Of a stretch of 64,000 nt of DNA, positions 38,475 through 51,400 are shown piece after piece. The position numbers and the translations under genes were made by a program. The first letter of the stretch is position 1; the number at the start of each line of letters is the position of its first letter. The notes beneath the pieces are model-generated. The model was not told the DNA's origin and searched no databases. It saw only the letters and a list, made by a program, of their open reading frames with translations. Origin of the DNA: Salvia splendens (lineage: Eukaryota > Streptophyta > Magnoliopsida > Lamiales > Lamiaceae); NCBI RefSeq assembly GCF_004379255.2, contig NC_056053.1, forward strand, positions 19,464,188 through 19,528,187, read 5' to 3'.

Positions 38475-40356
38475 GGCCATCCGCATCGCGTCTCGATGTT
38501 GTCTCTATCTCGTCTCGGAGAGACGAGACGGCATCGAGACAACGATGCAGCCATCCATCTCGGTCTCGTCTCGGTGGGCATCTCGGCCCGGAGGGTGGGT
38601 TGGCGAGACGTCTCGCCACGCGCCAGCGCCACGTGGCAAGCGCTGGCGAGTGGGCGTCGTCATGCTGACGCAATAAATATTTTTTTTAAAATTCGATTTT
38701 AATAAAAAAAAATTAAAAAATAAAAATTAAAAAACGGTAATAAAAAAATTATTTAAATTTTTTTATTCTATAAATACCCCTCTTTCATTCTCATTATACA
38801 CACAAACACACATCTATTCTTCTCAATTCATCTCTCTTTTCTCTCTAATTTTCATCTCACCTCTCCAATTTTCATCTCAAAATGTCCGGCGACGGAAACT
38901 CTGGCGGCTCCGGCGGCTATGACTTGAACACGTTTGGCGACTGGGGGGCATGTACAATGTCTTGGGTGTTTCCGGTTCCGGTTCGTCGACGTCGGGCACC
39001 CAAGGCTTGTCGACGCCGGCGGCGTACCAACCATCCTATTTTGATGTGGATGCATACTCTCGTCCCTCTGCCCCGATGTATGGGCAATCGCAGGGATTAT
39101 CCCAAATTAAAGAGGATTTTCCGGATGAACCCAATCCGGAAGGAGGACAAGGCGGTGGAAGCTTCAGGGGTCGCGCATTCGACGCCGTGGAGGAAGAGGA
39201 GGAGGCGGCCGAGGAGGAGGAGGATGTAGGTCGTCATCCATACAGCCACAACGACACGATGACTCTGTTCAACGCTTGGGTCAGCGTCTCGTATGATCTC
39301 ATCGTCCGGAATCAACAAACCCGCAAGTGTTTTTGGAAAAAGGTCACCGACGCCTACAACGAGAACAAGCCAAAGGGGTCCCGCCGCCGCACCATAAAGA
39401 TGCTCCGCAGCCATTTTGACTGAGTCGACAGAGATGTCAAAAAATTTTGCGGGATCTACAAGAATGAAGCGACGAATTACCAAAGCGGAGCCAGTGGAGC
39501 CGACATTCTGAGAGCGGCTATGCGAGTTTTTTTTACGACAACAACAAAGAATTCAAACATGTCGATGTTTGGGAGGCGGTCAAAGCCGTTGAAAGGTGGG
39601 CTGGCGGTGTCCAGTTCAGCAAGGGCTCGAGCTCGAAACGCACGAAGCACACGGCGAGTGGCCAATACTCGTCTAGTGAGGGCGGGTCAGGCAACGCCTC
39701 ACAAGAGGTTGAGGGCACGACCACTGATGCAGGGGGCTCCTCCAGTGGGCGCCGTCGGCCCAATGGACCAAGGCGGCGAAGGGGGTTAAAGGGAGGAGGG
39801 TCCGAGGCAAATCAAGCCAGGCGAGCTCTGTCTCGGGCTCGAACACCCTATTGTCCATGTACTTGACCGCCACAATGACTGACACTTCCCGCATGACGCC
39901 TCCCCAATATCAAGCCCATCTTGCTGGAATTGAGTATATGACAAGACAAATTGGTATTCCGCCTACAGGTGGCTTGAGTGCACCGCCACCGCCTTCGGTG
40001 GATGATTCGCCGGGGGAGTAGTTTTTAAGTGTGTAATTTTTAATTTCTAGTATTTTAAATTATGTCTTTTTATTTATTTTTTTATTTTAATTATGTATTT
40101 TTTTTTGTTTTTTTAGGATTTTAAATTGTAATTTTATTTTATTTTATTTAATGAAGTGTGTTTTTATTAATTGAATTTGTTGGAAATAAAAAAAATGAAA
40201 TTGAATGAATAGTTAAGGGATGAGATGATTAAGAGATAGAGGGATGCAGATGTTGTCTCTTAGTTAAGAGATGAAGTGAAAAGTACAGTGGGGCCAATGA
40301 ATAGTTAAGAGATGAGACGGTTAAGAGACGGATAAGAAACATGGATGCAGATGACC
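38475..40356 (+). mobile_element. PIF/Harbinger-type element with broken ORF1
   Basis: A 1882-bp element flanked by TTA (38472-38474 and 40357-40359), with ends GGCCATCCGCATCGCG and, read inward on the right, GGTCATCTGCATCC. The left subterminal region is GC-rich with GAGACG words; the right one repeats TTAAGAGATG words. These match, in reverse orientation, the subterminal regions of the element at 6435-7539. The host site without insertion survives at 26558-26560. Confidence 0.9.
38882..40021 (+). pseudogene. Broken Myb/SANT-like ORF1 of a PIF/Harbinger element
   Basis: The frame starts at ATG 38882 (MSGDGNSGGSGGYDLN). It shifts in a G-run near 38947 and continues in another frame through a low-complexity acidic stretch into a Myb/SANT-like segment (about 39232-39420, TMTLFNAWVSVSYD, CFWKKVTDAYNENKP). 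A TGA at 39421-39423 interrupts it, where CGA (Arg) would suit the family. A further shift occurs in a T-run near 39531, after which the sequence again reads like the family's C-terminal part, ending at TAG 40019-40021. With at least three lesions it is a pseudogene. Confidence 0.8.
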
Positions 40357-41230
40357 TTAGTGTAACATTGCACGCCCTATAGAAATTAAGTTGAAAAATA
40401 AAGTATATACCATTGCCATGGCCTATAGAAATTAAGTTGAAAAAATAAACTATATTGAGTTTTCATGTCGGTGGCAAATCAAAGTTTAAGACATGATTAA
40501 GCCTTTTAAATAACTACAATTCGACCATAGATCAACGTCAAAGGACTTCAAGTAGAGTGTAATTAATACTATGAGGTCAGTCAGTTATTATAAGTTTTGA
40601 CTTTGGTTTATGAAATATTTTTGCATTAGATCAGAATGGTCATTAATTAAAGATACATATTATATATTATCAAGTTTAAAATTAAAGGATTTATGTTATA
40701 AAATTCTAAATGAGCTTGAACAGGCTTTTAATAAATTAAGGTTCAAATTTCTCACAAATTGTCTTAACTCATTTACAACTTACGTTGCTTTTTTCTTTTG
40801 AATAGATCATGAGGGAAGAAGACGTCTAAAACAAGGAATAGAATGAAAGGAATTAAAGCGAGACCAAAATTTAGAAAGGTGTTATTAGGTGAAAATTATA
40901 ACCTGACAAGGAATGACTATATTCCATTGGTTCTCATTTTGATTTTACTCACTGATTTTTCTAATTTTGTTGCAGCAGTTTGAAGATAATATTTTTTTAC
41001 TAAGACTTAATTTTATATTTCAATGGCCCAATTTAGGTATACGTACAAACACAATTAATAATTTAATGTTTCCACTGAACAGGTAAAGCATGCTCTTGTT
41101 TAAAGAGAGAAATATAAAAACAAAAATATAAATTTGAATTACATTGCAAGGCTGAAAGTCTTTCCATTTCCCATTTTTCCTTTTTGGAGCATTATTAGTT
41201 ACACAATAATACCCTTATCATCAGAATTTT

Positions 41231-43591
41231 TCCCATATAAAACAAGTCTTCATCTTTTTTAAAGACATTTTCTAAATTAAGATGGTTGAGAGCTTTTCGG
41301 AAAGGAATGTTTTTTTTGTAGTGGGTGATACATGAAAAACTTTGGTAAAAGAAGGGACAGCAATCAAAACATTCATATAATTGAGAATGTTAAATGTATA
41401 TATATTTTTAAAGTATCTATAAATTAGTTCATGTTGTGGACGCTGCAAAGAGAAAAGTAGGATGAAAAAAAGTCTACGATTGGTAGAAACTTTCCTCTCA
41501 AGTAATATGTTATTGTAAAAAAAAGAAACACAATTTAGATAAGATTTTGTAAAAAGATACACAATTGAGATAAGACTTAGTTTAGTTCCTTGCTTGAGAT
41601 CCTAATGTACCGTCAGAAATGTTATGACGCACTATTCTTGTTTAATCCATGTTAATATTAGTTCTTTTATCCAATTAATTGGGTTAATTTATTATTTTAC
41701 TTGTCATATATTATTTGAGTTATTTTCTTGAATACGAAATTCAAGAATATATTATTTAATAACTCCTATATGTTATGAAAAATAGAGATTCATTTTGATT
41801 CTCGTAAAAATAATAATATACTTTTATTTTTAATAACTTGTTTTTCTTCAATGAGGTGGTCCTCATTCCCCACTAACATATTTCAATATTTTTTTTCTTT
41901 CTGCTATCTCTTTTCTACTTCGCCAATCATGCTTTAAAAATACATGACACTCAAAATGTCTCCATTTTAATGAGAATAGGAGAGAGAATAAAGATGCAAG
42001 AGAAAAGATAGTACGGTAGGACATAAAATAAAGTAAGAAATTTTAAATGTGTCATTTTTTCCCATGAAGTAAAATGAGTTATCAGTAATGTGGGACAACT
42101 CAAAATGAAATACAATAGTATGATTCAAGTAACTACAGAAGAGATTGTAATTTTTATTTAGCTTTAATATTTGTATCAAATTGGTTGCTAAATTTTAATT
42201 TGTTCAAAGCGGTCACTAAACTTCATAATGGTGCCTCAAGTGGAAAACCCTCGCCTCACGACTAACTCATTACATTTCTAGTTCATTTTGCAAGGAAGGC
42301 TTAACATTGTAGATTGATCCGACGTGACTCTCCGTGAAGCACGGATGACCCGTGTCAAAATGACGTCCCGTTCGGCATTTGTCCGTGCGAATTTTGGGCT
42401 GGGAATGAGGTCGTGACTTAGCCACCCAACCACCTCTCTCACACTCAACTGACCCACACACATGGCCCATGTTCAACCACCGTTACATTTGTATACAAGT
42501 TAAATTACGTAAAAATTTTCCTAACATATTAGGGAATATACAAAATACAAAATGAAGAAAAACATTTAATATACCACAGTCAAACTACGTGAGTTTGTAA
42601 TTATAAAGTAAAACGACAAAACGATAGACAAGGAAACCCATCACACCTAATACATCAAAACATGCACTATTCCATCCATAAATATAGATATTAAAAATTA
42701 ACAATGCATAAAATCAAAATACATAAGCGATAAAGAATCCAAAATCGATGAAGATCTCTACGACAAAAGCATAGGTTTTGGCTCTGATACCAATAGAAGG
42801 AAATGTTCAATAAGAAACACTCCCGTATCAAAAATTAGTCTTGTACATATCATCAATGTTAGAATTGAAATACATAATTATCATCGATTTTAGAATTGAA
42901 ATACATAATTAAATCATATCGGTTTAGAGCGAATAATTTGCAAAACAAATAAAATCATAAATAGAATCATTTAGGTGATTAAATTGATGAATTCAATTTA
43001 TGATTGAATCACATAAATCATGTTAAAGAAGCAATCATGTTAGAATTTATAGTTTTTGTTTAATAAAAGTCGTATTGACACCACATAATATGTCAAATGA
43101 GATTAATGATTAAATATGCCATGTAGATTTCAAAGATTGACAGAATGACTCATCGTAAGAAATTGACACGTTATGTGAAGTTGATAATTTTTTTAACCAT
43201 TTTTAACCTTCCGGAAAAACACCAAATATTGTCCCACCCTACTAATATGCTTGTATTAATAGCACACAGCTAGTATTGATAATGAATTTTGCAGCAGTAG
43301 AGTATATCTTTGGTAAAGAAAAAGCAGAGTGAATGTGCGTGTGTGGGATTATATATATATGAACACAACATAAATTGATTAAGATTCCTGTCCCACTCAC
43401 TCCTCTCCTCTCCTCTCCTCCACTCATCACTACCTCCACTGCTCCTCCGCCGTCGCCGCCACCCTCCTTTAATTCACCCACCCAATTTTGGGGGAGGAGC
43501 AGCTCCACCACCACAACCACCCTTCACCAAGCTATTATTAGCCATTCATTTTATTGCTCTCTTCATATCATCCTACAAAATCACAAATTAA
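41231..43591. other. Intergenic and promoter of thaumatin-like gene 2
   Basis: No gene recognised. At about 42776-42790 TTTTGGCTCTGATACCAA is the reverse complement of a common plant retrotransposon primer-binding site, but no LTR pair was found. The run TATATATATATG (43349-43361) may be the TATA region of the downstream gene; it is followed by CT-rich leader sequence. Confidence 0.45.
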
Positions 43592-44731
43592 ATGGCTTCT
43601 TCCTTAAATATCCTCTTCATCACTCTCCTCCTCCACCTCTCCCAAGCCAAGGGTAAGCAAACATAGTGTTTAATCATTTAATTTTATGCGGAGTATATTT
43701 TTAGTTTCAGAATTAGATAAGAATTGTATGATGATGGTGTGATGATGCAGGTGCAACATTCACATTTGTAAACAAATGCTCCCAAACAATTTGGCCAGCA
43801 ATTCTAGGAAGTCCGCAGCTCGAAACCACAGGCTTCGAGCTCCAGAAATCCGGTTCGCGCGCCTTCCAGGCGCCAACCGGCTGGTCCGGCCGCTTCTGGG
43901 GCCGGACCGGCTGCAATTTCGATGAAACCGGCCACGGCTCCTGCCAAACCGGCGACTGCGGCTCCGGCCAATTGGAGTGCAACGGCGCCGGCGCCACCGC
44001 CGCCACGCTCGCCGAATTCACCCTCGGCTCCGGCTCCATGGACTTCTACGACGTCAGCCTCGTCGACGGCTACAATCTCCCGATGCTCGTCGAGCCCGGC
44101 GGCGGCGGATCGGGGCAGTGCGCGTCGACCGGCTGCGTGGATGATCTCAACCAGAGGTGCCCGGCGGAGCTGAGGGCGGGGAGCGGCGGCGCCTGCCGGA
44201 GCGCGTGCGACGTTTTCAACACGCCGGAGTACTGCTGCAAGGGCGAGTACGGATCGCCGGCGACGTGCAAGCCGTCGGCGTACTCGCAGGCGTTCAAGAG
44301 CGCGTGCCCTAAGTCGTACAGCTACGCCTACGACGACGCCACCAGCACCTTCACCTGCACCGCCGCCGATTACGTCATCACCTTCTGCCCCTCCCACCCT
44401 AGGTAAAACTCAAATTGAATCCACAAATCCTATAAATTAAACGCAGTTTATGCGGAAATCAAACTCTGAATTTTGTTTCTGCAGCCAAAAATCATCAAAA
44501 TCGGATGATGCTACCACGGCGGATGATTCCGGGTCGGGTTCGGAGCCCGGATCCGATACGGGGACCGGGGCGGAAACCGGACCCGGGTCGGTGCAGGAGG
44601 CTATTTTGGCGGACGGGTCATGGTTGGCGGATTTGGCAACGGGGGACTCGAGTCCTAGTGCCACAGTGAAAGCATTGCTGGCAGTTATTGTTGTACATCT
44701 AGCTGTTTCACTTGTACTTTTTCAATTGTAA
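43592..44731 (+). CDS. Thaumatin-like protein (TLP1-type) with GPI-like tail
   Basis: Exons 43592-43652, 43751-44402 and 44485-44731 give 319 aa. A signal peptide (MASSLNILFITLLLHLSQA) precedes the thaumatin domain: TFTFVNKCSQTIWPA, GWSGRFWGRTGC, DCGSG, LAEFTLG, DFYDVSLVDGYNLPML and DDLNQRCP. The 16 conserved cysteines and the acidic-cleft Arg/Glu/Asp are all visible. Exon 3 codes for a long Ser/Gly/Asp/Thr-rich linker (GSGSEPGSDTGTGAETG) and a hydrophobic end (ALLAVIVVHLAVSLVLFQL), a typical GPI-anchor signal, so the mature protein is probably held at the outer plasma membrane. Exon 2 is very GC-rich at third positions compared with its AT-rich surroundings. Domain order and intron positions match the first TLP in the window, so they are paralogues, though clearly diverged. 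Confidence 0.93.
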
Positions 44732-44753
44732 CATTTGTTTTATAGCGTTAGAG

Positions 44754-44800
<47 letters not shown>
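44754..44800. repeat. (AAT)n microsatellite
   Basis: About 15 AAT units in the 3' UTR region of thaumatin-like gene 2. Confidence 0.95.
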
Positions 44801-46950
44801 CGGAAAAGGAAAGCTACGATTTATGTCAAATGAAAATTCATGTCATTATAAATAATTCTTAATGTGGAAACGACTCGCCTTTATGTTTCATTTTATCATT
44901 TACATTTTACAGACACTTTGTAACATATGCCGTGCATTATTTTTTCTCAGAATGAAAGATAATGTCGGCGCATCAAACCTTGTTAGAGTTTTGACATTTT
45001 GTTACTGTTTAAAGTTTAAACAGCGAATAAATAAAAAATTATGTTAAGACATAAAAATTACAACTGATGAAAAAAGATTAAAAACATTGGAAGTACATAT
45101 AATGGGACATTAAATGCTCGTAGATTTCACAAACAAAAGTTTCAATGTTCACAGTTATGTGTAAGGATCCAATTTGGGCTACTCGAATTTACTCAATTTA
45201 TTTAGCAAATCAAACATTTCTTAAATAATTTATTTAGTTTTGATGACAATTCTATATTTAAAAATACATGAAACCAAATGTAATCAATAATTGCAAATTG
45301 AACGTCCAACTTATCGCACTCACACAAATAATCAAGGATACAAGAATCTTTATTTTACCTTTTCTTTTCCTTTATAGGAAAATGGTAAGAAATAAGAATA
45401 CCGCAAAAGAAATTTAGAAGCAAAATATCGAGGGGGAAAGGGGGAATTTAATTTTTAACTTTGTGATATCCTTTTATGAGTAGTTGTTTGATTCTAAGAA
45501 AATTACTTGTTGGGACCCAACCCAAAGTGTAAACTTTAAGGTAAAATTTGTGTGAAAGCACTTCGAGGGGACACTGAAATAGGTGTTTGTCTCTGCCAAA
45601 GTGCCAATCACATTATTGCCTTTTAAAAAAAGATAAACAGAGATTAAAAAAAAAAGAGACGTTATTCTCTATTTTGTCAAATCATTGAGTAAAAATTAGT
45701 CCAGTCATTTATCTTATTTATTTTTTCCGTGTACAGAATGAATATTTAATTTAAAAAATTGGAAATTGACTTATGATATTAAGTTTATCTTTATTTAATA
45801 CTTCATGAAATTTGATATGTAAATATTTTAATAATAAAATGACCAAAAAGGAAGGGAGTAGTCATTTTGCTTTCAGCTGAAAGTGCTCATAGTGAAGTGC
45901 GTTCCTATTTTGTTTGGCGTAATAATCATTGCTTTGAAGATAAGCATAGCGATTTTATAATGTAAAGTTTGTCTTTACGTGATTTAATCACGATTTCATC
46001 ATGATAAAGTTGAAAATGGTTTGACCATAACTATAGGCATTTTATTTTCTTTCATTACACAAACGGTGTTCATTATTCGATTGATTATAAGTATCGATCA
46101 CGATAAAAAGTTCTACACAACTAAATCTCTAGTAATTAATTTCTAAATAACACAGTCTAACAGTCCTAAACCTAATTAAAAACATCCTAAACAGTAAAGG
46201 TATTCATTGGGTAATCGAGTATACTGGATATCCGACCGAGTTGTCTGATACTCGACATATCCAAAATTCTATTATCCAATCCCGTAAAATCAGGTGTTGG
46301 GTACTAAATGCAAAACATATATGGATCGGGTACATACGCGCTGATAAACCCAATACTTGATATCCGTTTTTCAACCCCTAGTCCCAGCCCAGTCTAAAAA
46401 AACTCACGATTCACATAGTTATTGATCAATTCAAAGACTACCTACTCGTTGGCGAATTGACATGTTGAGAATGATTGTTGCGATGTTGTTGTGTCTTTCT
46501 AGATGCATTCAGTGCTAAGTATTCGAGGTTGCCGACAATCCAAGATTGTCAGCAACTGATCTATATGCACGAGACACGATAAAGCTTCACGATATGCTTG
46601 GTAGCATTGACTAACAAGCATGGAGATGTGTATCAAAATAGTATGGAGATGCTTTGCAACCTTTTTTGGTCTTTCTGTGTTGCTATCAACATCATTTGGA
46701 GGGTTAATTAGTAATTAAGACTGGAGAATACAAAATACACATCGTACCCAAATTATGATTTTAACTCTATTTCTTGGTTAAATAATACATAAATATTAAT
46801 TTTGTAAACTTTTGCATGGGTCCAAATTTTACTTCATTAGCTAGCTGACCCAATTTTTGAAGTTTGGTGAGCAATCCAAATTTCGAAGCAATGTATAAAA
46901 AGCTCTCTCAGAGTGTAGTTTTTATAATGGTATCCATTGTTTATACAGTA

Positions 46951-47171
46951 TTCTCTCCGTTACTCAAGAATATGCACTCTTTCCTTTTTAGTCCATCCTA
47001 CAAGAATATGCACTTTTTAATTTTGGAAAGTCTTCTCTCTAATGAAGTGGGATCCATTCTCCACTAACAATACTTTATTTATTTTTTCTCTCTACATTTC
47101 TCTTAGTTCACCAATTTTACATTAAAACTCGTGCTGACTCCAAAGTGCATATTCTTTAGGGACGGGGGGAG
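46951..47171. mobile_element. Stowaway-type MITE
   Basis: About 221 bp with ends TTCTCTCCGTTACTCAAGAA and TTCTTTAGGGACGGGGGGAG, inverted to each other, and flanking TA at both sides. The phrase CAAGAATATGCACT is repeated inside. Confidence 0.82.
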
Positions 47172-47508
47172 TATTGATCATTGTCAATAATAATAAAATG
47201 GACTAAAAGTTATTGTCAGTGTATTATTATTTTTTTGTTAATGTTGAATTTTGGATTCTTAATACCACTTACAGTTAGAAAACTACTGTTGAGAACCTCC
47301 CAAATTGTCTTCAGATTTTCCATCAAACTCCAAAGAATCGAGTTATGGTTATGGACCAAACAAATATGGACTCAAATATTCAAAAGGAATAATAATTTTT
47401 CTTTTTACAGCTTGACCTAAAAAATGAATAAAATAAAACCACAGTCCATATATAATTCATACATTTACATGCAATGAACCCTTATGTACAAGATGGCTTT
47501 ATTAACTA

Positions 47509-47715
47509 CTCCCTCCGCCCCACAAGAATATCCACTCTTTTTTTTAATTCGTCTCACAAGAATATGCACTTTCTAATTTTAAAAATCTTCTTCTTTCTAA
47601 TAAAGTGGGACTCATTCTTTCCTAACAATACTATATTTACTTTTTCTCTCTATCTCTCTCTTACTTTATCAATTTTGCATTAAAACTCGTGTTGAACCCA
47701 AAGAAATATCCTAAA
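47509..47715. mobile_element. Truncated Stowaway-type MITE
   Basis: Starts CTCCCTCCGCCCC after TA and is closely related to the copy 340 bp upstream (CACAAGAATATGCACT, AAACTCGTGTTGAA), but the matching right end is missing. Confidence 0.75.
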
Positions 47716-48478
47716 ATTAGAGTTCGCTTAATTTATAATGAAATTAACAATTTTGAAAACAGTTTTAAATGCCCAAGAATTTTGATTTTCAATTCATACA
47801 AGTTGCAATATTTGAATATTTAACCAACTGAATGCAAATATACTAGTAGTAGTATAGATGGAAGTTTCAAGCTCACGCACAAAATGGTCTTAGCAACAGT
47901 CTCCAAGGAGTAAAAAAAATCCCAACTTGCTAGAAAAAATCTGTATATCTAAATAAATAAAATCGCAAAGAGAAGCATAAACTTGATCCAAAGGGAATTG
48001 CAGTGCCACCTTTTGAAAGCATCTATCGTCTTAGCAGAATCTATCTTATTGTTTCACAGCAATATAAGTATGTGAAAAATGATATCTTTATGAGTATAAT
48101 GGGTGGGGGAATCTTTTGCATTTTTTAAGTTCCTCAACTCACCCTATTTCTATACACACCTATAAAGAACATAACCAAACAATCCTCCCTTAAACTAACC
48201 ATTATATCCACTAATACTTTAAATACTTTATTAACAAGTAGATGAATACTGGAGTATATATATTAGTACTACTACAAATCTTTGAATACTCCACTATTTT
48301 AGTATAAAAGAAATCATCTGAACCAAATTTCAAGGAATCAGTGTCAAGCTTAGTGCTTTCCTATGTCATAACTTTCACAATGATAGATGGTTCGATCTTG
48401 AAATATTCAATGAGAAAGCTTAAGATCAAAGGCTAGGTAGCAGACAAGAAGCGGCAAAAGCAGAACACAAAAAGAAGT

Positions 48479-51400
48479 TCACCGTGTAATGCTGACCAAT
48501 AAAGGGTAACAGTGGTCCGGCTCATAGTTGGGCCAGGAGTGATCGCCGTTGATGATACTTTTATGCCGTCTCCATATTTCTGCATCGTAGGCCTCGGTGA
48601 TAGTGAAGTGCATCCCACTAGCCTCAACTTCCAGCAGAAATTTGTCTAACGAATCATCTCTTTTGGGGCTAAAGAGTAGGGCTTCAGAGGGACCATGCTC
48701 TTTAAGCAAGCATCTGATTGTTCGAGCCAGCCCTTTGTGGAATTTCTTGAAAAAAGTGCTGCAAAATGACAAGCTAAAGTCAACACCATGATATTGATAT
48801 GGTGATAAGAAATTCTCTTGCATGTGCAACTAATGTAGCATAATACATATGATTGGACGATCTTCAGCATAAGGCTCACGAGAAAACTAAGTCATACTAT
48901 TTCCTAATTTCGAAACATCATGTTATGCATAATTACAAACTATAGATGTGTATGATCACTAGTTCTACACCCACAGGCCACAGATCTATCACAATTTCCT
49001 CTGCAAAATAACAAATTTGATCACATTGACATCAGGGAAATTGGGTGTTCTTTATGATTAATTCGTACAATTCAATTACCAGTCACTCGCAACAATGATG
49101 TCAAAGGATCCAGAAATATCTGATACATCGTGCTGATCCCAGTGCAGGATCATTGGCTTCACCTTTGTACTGCCGAGTGCAGCAGAGTTGATATTGATGT
49201 TATGCTGTATATCTGCTTGTTAAGAACGTTCATTTTACGCAGAACAATTAATGAAACATACAGACCAAAAATATGGGGAATCCAATAACATCAACTTCAA
49301 CATTTCAATCAAAATAATCCTACAATTGTTAGAAGTGTTCATGCTTAGAGCGTACCGTTTTTAATCCCTTGGTAGCAGCACACACCATTAAGTTTATATA
49401 CTGCTGCTTATGCATATGCTACCAGAAAAGCTGACCTATACCCTAGCACCAATTGGTATCACTTAGATGCCCAGATTTCTTGCAGGCTTGAAGCCATGAT
49501 ATGTTTCTTGTCATAATTACATCATACAAATTATCACCAAACCAATCAGAGAGGCTTAAAAAAAGTTATTCAGAACTCTATTATTCTGGTTTCCTATCTT
49601 AATTTAATGTGCCAAGAGCTTGACAAGTTCATAGCCCATTATTGTGAAAAATGCAGCATAATTGGTCATTATAGCATGCTGCACACTGCTAAATCAAAAG
49701 AGTAAAACCAGCCAACAAGTAGATAACATGAAGTGTATTCTAATGCATAAGTTTACTAATTGATTATAACAAGAGGATACAATCAACAACTTGAGGGTTT
49801 CCATCTGATATCACCACTTCTAATGCTTCTGCAGCCACAGCAATAACAAAACCAGCTAGGCCGTACCCTGATCCAAGTTCGATAACTCTTTTATTCCTAA
49901 GAATATAGAGAATGACTCAGAAATAAATTCAGCAGATATGCATTAGCAGCCAATGAATCAAGGTTGCTAATAAACCTGAAATTATCAAGATGTGACATGC
50001 AATAATAAGCAAGTACATCCTCTGAAGGCCACTGACCTGTTAAAGAGAAAAGAATCCATAAATATAAGCGTTCCCCAAAACATGTAGTCATGGTAGCAAT
50101 GAAGAAGAAAGAGTGGTTTGAGCAGAAAAAATATCATTTCTCAAACCAAGTATAGGAACTACAAAAATAGCTAGTAAACAACTTTGGACAGTTCAAATGT
50201 TCAATATAGCTTAAAAGCAATTTCTTTCTCAATTACACATGGATGAGATGCGAAAACATGTCATATGTCCATTTGGTAATTCTTGGCAGAAGTATAATAT
50301 GTCAATTCCTTTTGCAGCATGACATCTGATTTTGTTCTCACATACTTACTATTCATGAAAAAGAAATCCCAGGGAAAAGAGACGGGTAGCAAAACAGAAG
50401 ATTATTGGTTCTTGCAGTCCTAATATTGTGTTTCCATATCTAGAAACAGGACCACATGCCCTGACATCTCCAATCTCGGATATGCAAGGCTCATTTCTTC
50501 ATCAAAATGTCATTAAGTTTTGTCTCAAGGCTCTATAATGAATCATTTCTATGCAATTGATACGCATGTTCTTTAATCATTTCTATGCAATTGATACTCA
50601 TGTTCTTTCAGTCATATCTTACAGCCTACATGTTATTCCCAAGTCGACCGGAAAATGAACTTATTTAGAGATGTGAACTCTCAGTGGTAAACGTGGCTAG
50701 GATTCTACAGCTGTAGAGTCATGCAAGAATTTCCATTGAATCAGCAGGATGAATAATGAATTGAAGACAATATTGCTGGAGAGAGATGTCAGTATATCTG
50801 TTCTAGAGTAGCAGCCATATTACATGTCCAACTGAATTGCTGACATTCTAATACAAATAAGTTATATTGAAGCCATTTTAGGAAGATTTCTGGTCATTTT
50901 TATTTGTTTCAAATATTTAGAAGTATTGTTGAAGCCAAGCCAATGAAACTGATCAATTTTCGTGATCAATCAACTTTTTCATTAGTAATGCTACCGGATC
51001 TAATACTATGATTTTTTTCCTTCATATTTTTAATATTTTAAGATGCATTAAGGGCTTCTCGAAAAACATTTGACAAATTTCGATTTGTCATGCGAAGAGA
51101 AAATGCATCTGCAAATTCAAAGATTTTATCATAATTGTCTACCAATCTTCCAGGGTTATATAACATTGTTAGCACTGTATTGAAAATTTTCCAGACACAA
51201 ACATGTAGAAGTATTTCCAATTTCTGAAAGGCTAGTTGACCTTATGTACCACTTTGCACAAAGAGTACAACTTAATTTGTGTATTACTAACATTAGAGAC
51301 CAATTTTATGTGTTTCCAAACTATAGAACAAAGTGTTGGTTAGAATTTTGTTTGTTAATCTTTTAAATGTGCCAATTATTCCACCATAATACTTCTAAAA

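Larger units (their letters stand above)
37700..41230. repeat. Segmental duplication, copy B (contains a Harbinger-type insertion)
   Basis: Direct-repeat partner of 25.8-26.9 kb, interrupted by the element at 38475-40356. After the element the shared sequence resumes at about 40457 (GAGTTTTCATG...GGCAAATCAAAG) and runs to about 41200 (CATTGCAAG...AAGTCTTTCC). Between element and resumption there is a small local duplication (CCTATAGAAATTAAGTTGAA twice, 40376-40446). Confidence 0.8.
44732..48478. other. Intergenic with microsatellite and two Stowaway elements
   Basis: No gene seen over 3.7 kb. It contains (AAT)n at 44754-44800 just after the TLP stop, a stretch near 46200-46380 with the phrases GGGTAATCGAGTATACT and ATATCCGTTTTTCAACCCCTAG that may be an old hAT-like remnant, and the Stowaway copies listed separately. 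Confidence 0.5.

Noticed and set aside
42771..42800. Retrotransposon primer-binding site (complement of TTGGTATCAGAGCC)
   Set aside because: No matching LTR pair, polypurine tract or coding domain found nearby; too little to call an element.
43804..44397. A 197-aa Ala/Gly/Arg-rich minus-strand frame opposite thaumatin-like gene 2
   Set aside because: Composition is that of an antisense frame of GC-rich third positions; the plus strand carries all TLP motifs.
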